Below are positions 1 through 6,112 of a stretch of DNA of 9,169 nucleotides, piece by piece. Within the stretch, counting starts at the first letter, position 1; each line of letters opens with the position of its first letter. A program made the position numbers and the translations under genes. The stretch spans positions 1-9,169 of the forward strand of contig CAIXZV010000001.1 of NCBI GenBank assembly GCA_903924005.1, written 5' to 3'. The stretch is from an uncultured Chloroflexota bacterium. GTDB taxonomy: Bacteria > Chloroflexota > Limnocylindria > Limnocylindrales > CSP1-4. Below the pieces are notes generated by a model. The model was not told the origin of the DNA, did no database searches, and was given only the letters and a program-made list of their open reading frames with translations.

Positions 1-878
1 CACAGGCTGTCCAGCGTCCGCCGGGCTCCGGTTGGGTCCAACACCTCGGCGACATCGCCCGCGGCAAAGATGTCCTTGTCGCTTGTCCGCAGCATCGCGT
101 CCGTCCAGATGCCGCGACCCGTAGCAAGACCCGCTTCGCGGGCGATATCGATGCGGGGCTCGATGCCGATGGCAACGGCCAGCAGATCGCACGGGAGGCG
201 GTGCCCGGTCCGGGTCACCACCGCGGCCACGCGCCCATTGGCGGCCACGACGGACTCGAGCTCCACGCCGCGATGGATGTTGACGCCTTCGTGGGCGACG
301 CGTGCTTCCACCATGGCCGATTCATGCGGATCCAGGACGCTTGCCCAGTAGCGCTCGCCGCGCATGAGGTAGTGCGTGTCAACGCCGCGGGACGCGATTC
401 CCTCAGCAAGCTCCAGCGCAGTGATGCCGCCGCCCACGACACAGGCGGTCTTGGCGCCCTTTGCGAGCTTGAGGATGAGGCGCGCGTCGTCAAGGCTGTC
501 AAGGGTGACAACGCCCGGGAGGGTGATGCCCGGGATGTCGGGGCGGACAGCGGTTGCCCCGAGCGCCAGCAGCAGGCGGTCGTAGGGGAGCGTGGTGCCC
601 CCGGCAAGGACCACACGGTGGTCTGCCGACGAGACGCGGACGGCGCGTCCACGGATCACGCGGATCTGCGCGTCTGCCATGTCCCTCTCGGAGCGCGAGA
701 ACAAGCGCGTTTGTGGGACCAGCCCGGCAAGAAGGTACGCAAGGCCGGGCTTTGAGTAGAACCCGTGCTTGTCGCCATTGACCACAACGATGTCCGCCGT
801 GGGGTTGAGTGCGCGGATGGTCTCAGCAGTGGTCAGCCCGGCGGGCCCGTTCCCCACGATGACGAAGCGGTCTGCCAC
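1..878 (-). CDS. NAD(P)/FAD-dependent oxidoreductase (pyridine nucleotide-disulphide reductase type), 3' end missing
   Basis: Read on the minus strand from a GTG at 878; 292 codons are visible and the frame is open to the window edge, so the C-terminus is missing. It is a two-dinucleotide-domain flavoprotein. Residues 5-14 read FVIVGNGPAG, the GxGxxG FAD-binding loop. Residues 101-110 (RLLLALGATA) are the usual strand before the second domain. GGGITALELAEG at 149-160 is the NAD(P)H-binding loop, and IFAAGDVAEV at 270-279 is the second FAD-binding motif. I see no CxxC redox pair, so it is more like the rubredoxin/ferredoxin reductase or nitrite-reductase-type group than a thioredoxin or lipoamide reductase. 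The GTG start is chosen because the FAD loop follows at once and it lies one base after the ferredoxin stop. The expected role is moving electrons between NAD(P)H and the adjacent ferredoxin; the true acceptor is unknown. Family is confident, substrate is not. Confidence 0.9.
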   Translation of the reverse strand, partial: MADRFVIVGNGPAGLTTAETIRALNPTADIVVVNGDKHGFYSKPGLAYLLAGLVPQTRLFSRSERDMADAQIRVIRGRAVRVSSADHRVVLAGGTTLPYDRLLLALGATAVRPDIPGITLPGVVTLDSLDDARLILKLAKGAKTACVVGGGITALELAEGIASRGVDTHYLMRGERYWASVLDPHESAMVEARVAHEGVNIHRGVELESVVAANGRVAAVVTRTGHRLPCDLLAVAIGIEPRIDIAREAGLATGRGIWTDAMLRTSDKDIFAAGDVAEVLDPTGARRTLDSL

Positions 879-879
879 C

Positions 880-1155
880 TCAGTGCCCCAACCCGTCGGA
901 GGTGGCCTTGAAGACGGGCGACGCCGCAAAGCGCAGGGTCCCGCGCGGGCAGCGAGCGACGCACTCACCGCAGGTCAGGCAATAGGCCTCCGCAACCGGG
1001 AGGCCAAGACGAGCGCGACCACGCACGTCAATGCCGAGCGGGCAGTTGAACGAGCAGATGCCGCACTCGACGCATCGGACGGCCTCGGAAACCACGAACG
1101 CCGACACCAAGGCGCGTCGCTTCTGCCGATCCCGGTGCAGGAGTGTCTTGGGCAC
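880..1155 (-). CDS. Ferredoxin-like protein with two 4Fe-4S cluster motifs
   Basis: A 91-residue protein. Two classical cluster motifs are visible: CVECGICSFNCP (Cys 28, 31, 34, 38) and CLTCGECVARCP (Cys 59, 62, 65, 69). Each is CxxCxxCxxxCP, so two [4Fe-4S] clusters are expected. The spacer between them (PLGIDVRGRARLGLPVAEAY) is longer than in small clostridial ferredoxins and resembles electron-transfer subunits that accompany flavoprotein oxidoreductases. The N-terminus is basic (HRDRQKRR) with no membrane segment, so the protein is probably cytoplasmic. The start is a GTG preceded by GAGGGG about four bases upstream; the frame stays open to a stop at 1231-1233, so a slightly longer form cannot be excluded. 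Its stop is one base from the oxidoreductase GTG, so the two genes are almost certainly co-transcribed and likely interact. The cluster motifs are direct evidence; the partnership is inferred. Confidence 0.88.
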   Translation of the reverse strand: MPKTLLHRDRQKRRALVSAFVVSEAVRCVECGICSFNCPLGIDVRGRARLGLPVAEAYCLTCGECVARCPRGTLRFAASPVFKATSDGLGH

Positions 1156-1241
1156 AGCCCCTCGTCTTTTTGGCGCCCGGCACCGTGGTACGCCACCCGA
1201 AGTGGACGGCGCGTGGATACGTCCATTCCCTCAGCCTCATC

Positions 1242-1258
1242 ATCGGCCAGACGCCGAT
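1242..1258. repeat. Perfect inverted repeat, possible operator
   Basis: ATCGGC and GCCGAT flank the five-base spacer CAGAC. The 17-bp dyad lies about midway between the two divergent start codons, a suitable place for a repressor or activator site. Six-bp arms in GC-rich DNA can arise by chance, and no regulator gene lies beside it. Confidence 0.3.
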
Positions 1259-1362
1259 TGGCTGGCGAGTGACAAAGGGCCTGCGGTGACACGGCGTTTC
1301 CGTGGCATCGTGGCGGCAGACCCGGCGTCACTCGGCCTGAGGTGCCGTGCGGCGGGTGCTGC

Positions 1363-1369
1363 GGGAGGA
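1363..1369 (+). promoter_or_regulatory. Ribosome binding site deciding the degV start
   Basis: GGGAGGA lies just upstream of the ATG at 1373. The frame is open for more than 100 codons further upstream, so this site, together with the point where family similarity begins, fixes the start. Confidence 0.75.
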
Positions 1370-1372
1370 TGC

Positions 1373-2233
1373 ATGGGACGAGTCGCCGTCATCACAGACT
1401 CAACCGCCGACATGCCCCCGGCAACGGCCGTGGCGGCGGGGATCACCGTTGTGCCCCTCTGGGTGCGGTTTGGCGACCAGGAGTTCCGCGACGGCGTGGA
1501 CATCACTACGGCGCAGTTCTGGGAGCGGCTGCTCACGCCTGGGTCTGCGTTTCCCTCCACCGCCGCGCCCGCCCCGGGCGTCTTTCGCGACACGTTTGAG
1601 GCCGCCTTCACAGCCGGCGCGGACGCGGTTGTCTGCCCTCTGATCGGCAGCAAGCTGTCGGGCACGCTGCAGTCCGCCACGCTGGCGGCGTCGATGCTGC
1701 CCAACCGCGAAATCCACATCATCGACACCGGGACCACGTCGATGGGCACTGGCATGGCTGCCATTCTTGCCACCGAACTCGCCGCCACCGGCAGCTCGGC
1801 TGCAGCCGTTGCCGAAGGCGTTCGCGCACGGCTCCCGGATCTGGACCTCTTCGTGGCAGTGGACACGCTTGAGTACCTGCGCCGGAACGGCCGGCTGTCG
1901 GCCGCCCGCGCAGCCATCGGCTCCGTCCTCTCCGTGAAGCCCATCATCACGGTCCGCGACGGCGAGGTGGTCCTGGACCGAACCACGCGGACGCGCGGCA
2001 AGGCGCGGGACCTGGCCATCGAGCTGATCACCACGGGCCCCATCGAGCGGCTCGCCGTCATGCACACGCCAACCAGCACGCCTGCCGAGGTGGCGGACTT
2101 CAGGGACAAACTTGTGGCGAGGATCCCGGGCGGCATCAACCCGGCCAACGTGATGGTTGCCCAGATCGGGTCGTCCACGGGACCGCACCTCGGCCCGGAC
2201 CTGATGGGGGCGATCCTGCTGCGCGCTCGTTGA
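1373..2233 (+). CDS. DegV family protein (fatty-acid-binding, FakB-like)
   Basis: A 286-residue protein, the usual length for DegV/FakB. Family hallmarks are visible: VAVITDSTADMP at the N-terminus, SAFPSTAAPAPG (the conserved Ser/Thr loop), SKLSGTLQSA, DTLEYLRRNGRLS followed by SVKPII and a D-G pair, and the C-terminal IGSSTGPHLGPDLMG segment. Characterised members bind one fatty acid and present its carboxylate to the kinase FakA for acyl-phosphate formation. No FakA homologue is in this window, so its partner must lie elsewhere. It is cytoplasmic, with no signal peptide or membrane helix. The start is the ATG with a GGGAGGA ribosome site; longer in-frame extensions carry no family features. 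It heads a run of four genes: its TGA overlaps the TTG start of the next gene, implying translational coupling. Family assignment is strong; the link to the DNA-related genes downstream is unexplained. Confidence 0.93.
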   Translation: MGRVAVITDSTADMPPATAVAAGITVVPLWVRFGDQEFRDGVDITTAQFWERLLTPGSAFPSTAAPAPGVFRDTFEAAFTAGADAVVCPLIGSKLSGTLQSATLAASMLPNREIHIIDTGTTSMGTGMAAILATELAATGSSAAAVAEGVRARLPDLDLFVAVDTLEYLRRNGRLSAARAAIGSVLSVKPIITVRDGEVVLDRTTRTRGKARDLAIELITTGPIERLAVMHTPTSTPAEVADFRDKLVARIPGGINPANVMVAQIGSSTGPHLGPDLMGAILLRAR

Positions 2234-2970
2234 GCGAGACCCGCGCCGCGTTCTCCGGGCTCTCCACGTATCGGGAGGGCTCGCTGCACGCGGCGCTGAA
2301 GGCGATGTACGCAGCAGCCACGCCCGGTTCGGCCACCGAGCAGGCCGTTGACGGGTACGTCATTGACGTTGTGACCGCGGCCGGTCTCATCGAGATCCAG
2401 ACGGGCAGTTTCGGGTCGGCGGCCAAGAAGCTCGCCCGTCTCGTGGACACGCACCAGGTCACGCTGGTCTTTCCCGTGGCGGTTGAGAAGTCGCTGCTGA
2501 AGGTCGACACGGATGGCGTGATCCTCGGACGACGGCGCTCGCCAAAGCACGGCATTGCCGCGGACGTCTTCGAGGAGCTCGTCCACATCCCCGCGCTGCT
2601 GGCCCACCCGAACTTCCGCCTGGACATCGCCCTCATCCGTGAGGAGGAGATCCGCGGTCCGGTGGAGGCGGGTGTCCGGTATCGGTACCCCCGCGAGTGG
2701 CGGCGGCTGGACCGGCGGCTTGTGGAAGTGGTGGAGACGCTGCGGGTGGAGAACCCGATCGATCTGCTTGCGCTGCTGCCGGCAACCCTGCCGGACCCGT
2801 TCACGACGGCTGACATCGTTGCAGCCACTGGGCGCTCACGGCGGCTCGCTGGCCGGGCCGCCTATTGCCTGGAGCGGTCCGGCGCGGTGGGTCGGCTGCC
2901 TCGCGCGGGGCGAATGATCGCCTACGGGCGTTCAGACGGCAGCACGCCGTCGCGTACCATGCCCGGCTGA
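2230..2970 (+). CDS. Unrecognised protein with PD-(D/E)xK nuclease-like N-terminal part and winged-helix-like C-terminus
   Basis: A 246-residue protein that I do not recognise as a named family. The N-terminal half has a helix (SLHAALKAMY, residues 18-27), then VDGYVIDVV (40-48) and LIEIQTGSF (53-61) followed by KK at 66-67. This order (helix, strand with Asp, strand with ExQ, then Lys) resembles the core of PD-(D/E)xK endonucleases with candidate D41 or D46, E55 and Q57; this is inference. VTLVFPVAVEKSLL and the basic RRRSPKHG (101-108) follow. Residues 192-233 (TTADIVAATG through the Arg-rich turn to RMIAYGR) look like a winged helix, suggesting DNA binding. The TTG start overlaps the degV stop as TTGA. 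No other start gives the full N-terminal helix; the first in-frame ATG is at 2305. The next gene follows closely and encodes a MutS-like ATPase, supporting a DNA-metabolism role. Confidence 0.8.
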   Translation: MSETRAAFSGLSTYREGSLHAALKAMYAAATPGSATEQAVDGYVIDVVTAAGLIEIQTGSFGSAAKKLARLVDTHQVTLVFPVAVEKSLLKVDTDGVILGRRRSPKHGIAADVFEELVHIPALLAHPNFRLDIALIREEEIRGPVEAGVRYRYPREWRRLDRRLVEVVETLRVENPIDLLALLPATLPDPFTTADIVAATGRSRRLAGRAAYCLERSGAVGRLPRAGRMIAYGRSDGSTPSRTMPG

Positions 2971-2975
2971 GGAGG
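2969..2975 (+). promoter_or_regulatory. Strong ribosome binding site for the first MutS-like gene
   Basis: GAGGAGG overlaps the stop codon of the preceding gene. A start 5-9 bases downstream would be expected, but the only plausible in-frame codon there is ACG at 2982; no ATG, GTG or TTG lies at suitable spacing. Confidence 0.6.
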
Positions 2976-2981
2976 CCAGAC

Positions 2982-4517
2982 ACGGACCCGACGAGCATCC
3001 TGTTCCGCCCCGGCGACCAGCTCGCAGTGGTCGGCAGCGCCGCGGACCCCGCCACCGCTGTCGACCTCCATCTGGACGATGTTGTTGCAGCCCTGTGCGC
3101 ATCCGCTGACCGCTCGTGGCTCCGCCCCGTCTACCTGACGCCGCTGCGGGACGCCGACGCGGTGGCGTACCGCCTGGAGGTGTTCCGGGATCTCGCGTCA
3201 CCTGGCCTGCGCGAGGCGTGCACTCGGTTTGCAGCAGGTATCGGCGCCGCCCAAGCTCAGTTGACCCACGCGGCCAGGCTCATCAACCGGCACGAGCGCA
3301 ACCGGTGGCTTGCCGAGGCGGCAATGAGCTATTGCACAAGCGTGGCGGATCTCGTGGCGGCGCTCGCCATCGCGACCATTAGCTCGCGCGCCCTCGGCGG
3401 CGTCCGGGAGGCGCTTCAACACCATGTCGACTCGGCAGGACACACGGGTCTGGTTGCAGACACCACGTCCGTCCTCGCCGGCCTTGCGGCCGTGACGTAT
3501 CGCCTTGATATCGACGAGAACACGCTCACGGTGGCGCGCGATGACGGCGCTGACGATTACGGCGCCGAGATCCTGGCCACGTTTGCGCGGTTTCGACAGG
3601 CCGGCGCCGCGCCGCTGCCCGTGGATGTCTTCCGCACCAGCGACATGAACGTGGTTGAGGTTGGCATTCTCGAACGCGTGGTCCGGCTGCATCCCGCAGT
3701 CTTCGCAGACCTCGACGCGTTTCCGGGGCTCCACCGGGACCCCATCGATCCGGGCGTGGCCGCGTTCGCCAATGAACTGGCCTTCTATCTCGCCTACCTG
3801 GAGATGATGGATCCGCTTGTGGCCGCGGGGCTCGCCTTCTCTCATCCGGTGCTGGAGGTGGGCCCTGCTGGAATGCGGGTCGATGGACTCTTCGACCTGG
3901 CACTCGCCCGCAAGCGAGGGGATGAGGCCGGCGCCATTGTGGCCAACGATGTCGCGGTACAGCCATGGGAGCGACGCATCGTGGTGACGGGGGCGAACCA
4001 GGGCGGCAAGACAACGCTCGCCCGGGCGCTTGGGCTGCTGCACCACCTCGCCTCGATTGGCGCCCCGGTGCCCGCACGCGCGGCGAGCTTGCAGTTGGCG
4101 GACAGCGTCTACACGCTCTTTCAGCGCTTGGACGATGGCGCCCGCACCAGTGGCCGTCTGGAAGCGGATCTGGGGCGCGCCCGCGCAATCACGGACGCCA
4201 TCTCCCCGAGCAGCCTGGTCATCCTCAACGAGGCGTTCTCCGCCACAACCGTGGCCGATGCCCTCGCGCTCAATCGGGCGGTCCTAGCGCAGATAGCGGC
4301 GAAAGGCGCCATGTGCGTTGTCGTGACATTCCTGACCGAGCTGGCTGCCCCTGACGCCAGCACCGTGAGCTTCGTGGGCGGGGTGGAGCCCGGGGAGGGC
4401 GGGGCGCGGACATACCGCTTTGAGCGTCGGCCGCCTGACGGCATGGCCCGTGCGCATTCACTCGTGGAGCGGCACCAGCTGGACTACGCGTCCGTTGCGA
4501 AACGGCTGGCGCCATGA
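2982..4517 (+). CDS. MutS-like ATPase A (lever/core plus ATPase domain)
   Basis: About 511 residues from the proposed start. The N-terminal and middle parts are helical, matching the MutS core/lever region (for example YRLEVFRDLASPGLREACTRF); I see no obvious mismatch-binding domain or Smr domain. The C-terminal ATPase has Walker A GANQGGKTT (residues 337-345, K343), a helical segment GRLEADLGRARAI, and Walker B SLVILNEAFSATT with N416-E417. The usual MutS Asp is therefore Asn. The position where MutS normally has ATH reads VTFLTELA, so the conserved His is absent. The start is uncertain: GAGGAGG at 2969-2975 points to ACG at 2982, which leaves the conserved-looking PTSILF segment intact. TTG 2865 would overlap the previous gene by over 100 bases, and GTG 3027 would remove PTSILF. 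The stop overlaps the next ATG as ATGA. It probably pairs with ATPase B; the DNA target is unknown. Confidence 0.85.
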   Translation, partial: TDPTSILFRPGDQLAVVGSAADPATAVDLHLDDVVAALCASADRSWLRPVYLTPLRDADAVAYRLEVFRDLASPGLREACTRFAAGIGAAQAQLTHAARLINRHERNRWLAEAAMSYCTSVADLVAALAIATISSRALGGVREALQHHVDSAGHTGLVADTTSVLAGLAAVTYRLDIDENTLTVARDDGADDYGAEILATFARFRQAGAAPLPVDVFRTSDMNVVEVGILERVVRLHPAVFADLDAFPGLHRDPIDPGVAAFANELAFYLAYLEMMDPLVAAGLAFSHPVLEVGPAGMRVDGLFDLALARKRGDEAGAIVANDVAVQPWERRIVVTGANQGGKTTLARALGLLHHLASIGAPVPARAASLQLADSVYTLFQRLDDGARTSGRLEADLGRARAITDAISPSSLVILNEAFSATTVADALALNRAVLAQIAAKGAMCVVVTFLTELAAPDASTVSFVGGVEPGEGGARTYRFERRPPDGMARAHSLVERHQLDYASVAKRLAP

Positions 4518-6052
4518 GGCCCGGCCTGCTGTTCGAACGCGAGCATGACGACCTTGACATGCTTGCGGCCCGGGCGGGGTCCGGTCCCGCGGAAGCGATG
4601 GCCGTGGATCTCGGTCTCGAGCGGCTCTACGACGCCATGGCCCGCGGTGACGAGTTCCTCGGCGATGTGGCGCGCACTGTCGTGCCGGTGCCGCTGCAAA
4701 GCATCGAGGGGATCCGCTACCGCCAGGCCGTTCTCGCCGACTGTCTTGCCAACCCCGCGGCGGCCCGTGCCCTGTACCAGGTTGCGGCCGAGGCGATTGA
4801 TGTCGAGCGGCGGATCTGGGGCGCCGGCATGCGCAACCCGGAGTTGGTCCTGAGCCGGGCCATCGAGGTGCTTGAGGTGTTCCTGCGTGCGCTGGTGGAG
4901 CTGCGCACGTTGGCTGCGCGGAGCCAGGCGACATGCGAGTCCCAAGGGTTCGATGCGTTCTTTACGCAGCTCAACGCTGACGTGGACGACGAGTTCTTGG
5001 CCACGGCGCGGGGACATCTTGCCAACCTTCGCAGCCGTTCCATCCATGTCACCGCCCGGCTTGGCCCCGGCAACCGGGGTACCGGGTATGTGCTACAGCG
5101 ACGGCCCGAGTCTGGCCAGCGGCTTCGGTCCAGAGTGATGGCTGCTGCCCGCGCCGGCGGGACGCTGAAGGTGCTTCTGCGCGACCAGAACGCCATGAAC
5201 ACGCTAGCAGAGGTCCGCGCGCTGGCCATCGCCCCGGCCGCGGGCGCTCTGACCGAGTCTGCCGGCCACATCCTGGCGTTCTTTCGTCGTCTTCGGTTTG
5301 AGATGGGCTTCTACGTGGGCTGTCTCAACCTCCACGAGTCATTGCGCGCCCGCGATGTGCCGCTGTGCATTCCCGAGCCCGTGGCGACAGGTTCCGGTGG
5401 AGCCGCGTTCCTGGGGCTGCGCGATCCTGGACTTGCGCTCCTCGGCGGGGGAGCGATCATCGGGAGCGACCTGAATGTTGGCCCGGCGAGCCTGGTGCTT
5501 GCCACAGGTGTGAGCGGCGGCGGCAAGGCCACGTTCCTGCGCGCCGTTGGTCTTGCGCAGGTGATGCTGCAGGCCGGCATGTTCGTCGCCGCTGAGGCGT
5601 TTAGGGCTGACCTGCGCTCAAGCGTGCTCACGCACTTTCCGCGTAAAGAGGACGCCGCCATGGAGCGCGGCCGACTGGACGAGGAATTGGCGCGCCTGAG
5701 CGTCCTTGTGGACGCAGCGACGCCGCACAGCCTGGTGTTGATGGACGAGTCATTCGCCTCAACGAATGAGCGCGAGGCAGCCCAGGTTGCCCACGATGTG
5801 ATCGGCGCGCTCGTGGACAGCGGCGTGCGGGTCTGGTTTGCCACGCACCTGCACCAGTACGCCGCGGACCTTCGCCAGACCGCGCCCTGGCCGGTCCTGT
5901 TTGTTGCGCCGGCCCTTGGCGCCGATGGCGAGCGGACGTTCCGCATGACCGATGCGCCTCCGGGGCCAAGCAGCAACGCCATGGATCTCTTTGCATCTGC
6001 CTTCGGCGTCCCGGACCTCAGCACAGGGACACAGACCGAACATTCTGGCTAG
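4514..6052 (+). CDS. MutS-like ATPase B (lever/core plus ATPase domain)
   Basis: A 512-residue relative of the preceding protein, but clearly diverged from it. The N-terminus (LLFEREHDDLDML, then a long helix with LERLYDAMARGDEFL) and the segment IRYRQAVLADCLANP fit the MutS-like core region without a mismatch-recognition domain. The Walker A loop reads TGVSGGGKATFLRAVG: K338 is present, but the following Ser/Thr that coordinates Mg is Ala339. The helical segment is MERGRLDEELARLSVL. Walker B is intact (SLVLMDESFASTN, D411-E412), and the trans-acting histidine is present in VWFATHLHQYA. It starts at ATG 4514 in an ATGA overlap with ATPase A and has no separate ribosome site, so translation is probably coupled at similar levels. 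Complementary motif defects in A and B suggest a heterodimer. Known MutS proteins act on mismatches or branched DNA; which substrate is used here cannot be told from sequence. Confidence 0.9.
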   Translation: MRPGLLFEREHDDLDMLAARAGSGPAEAMAVDLGLERLYDAMARGDEFLGDVARTVVPVPLQSIEGIRYRQAVLADCLANPAAARALYQVAAEAIDVERRIWGAGMRNPELVLSRAIEVLEVFLRALVELRTLAARSQATCESQGFDAFFTQLNADVDDEFLATARGHLANLRSRSIHVTARLGPGNRGTGYVLQRRPESGQRLRSRVMAAARAGGTLKVLLRDQNAMNTLAEVRALAIAPAAGALTESAGHILAFFRRLRFEMGFYVGCLNLHESLRARDVPLCIPEPVATGSGGAAFLGLRDPGLALLGGGAIIGSDLNVGPASLVLATGVSGGGKATFLRAVGLAQVMLQAGMFVAAEAFRADLRSSVLTHFPRKEDAAMERGRLDEELARLSVLVDAATPHSLVLMDESFASTNEREAAQVAHDVIGALVDSGVRVWFATHLHQYAADLRQTAPWPVLFVAPALGADGERTFRMTDAPPGPSSNAMDLFASAFGVPDLSTGTQTEHSG

Positions 6053-6100
6053 GTCCTGTGAGGCCGGGCCGACACTCCGTGTGCGCAACAAGTGCACAAA

Positions 6101-6106
6101 GAGGAG
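6101..6106 (+). promoter_or_regulatory. Ribosome binding site deciding the surface-protein start
   Basis: GAGGAG lies six bases before the GTG at 6113. This favours 6113 over the in-frame GTG at 6092, which would place the ribosome site inside the coding region. Confidence 0.65.
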
Positions 6107-6112
6107 TCTGCC

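Larger units (their letters stand above)
1156..1372. promoter_or_regulatory. Divergent intergenic region between the ferredoxin and degV
   Basis: These 217 bases separate the minus-strand ferredoxin/oxidoreductase pair from the plus-strand degV run, so promoters for both directions are expected here. I could not identify convincing -35/-10 pairs in either direction. The region holds one perfect dyad (1242-1258, listed separately). Frames that cross it are open in several directions, but none shows a recognisable protein motif, so I treat it as non-coding. Confidence 0.5.

Noticed and set aside
201..755. Plus-strand open frames across the left-hand flavoprotein
   Set aside because: The minus strand carries three dinucleotide-binding motifs in order; the plus frames show none.
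1028..1331. Minus-strand open frames upstream of and overlapping the ferredoxin in other frames, considered as a small gene or a frameshifted extension
   Set aside because: No motif continues the ferredoxin, both cluster motifs are complete in the main frame, and a ribosome site supports the GTG at 1155.
1240..2607. A 455-codon open frame on the minus strand opposite degV and the nuclease-like gene
   Set aside because: It has no recognisable motifs and lies opposite a gene with clear DegV hallmarks; long antisense open frames are common in high-GC DNA.
3198..4046. A 282-codon minus-strand open frame opposite the first MutS-like gene
   Set aside because: Composition is typical of a codon-shadow frame and no family motif is visible, while the plus strand encodes a clear ATPase.
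6080..6098. Inverted repeat TGTGC / GCACA before the surface-protein gene
   Set aside because: Only five-bp arms with a nine-base spacer and no promoter-like sequence beside it; likely chance.
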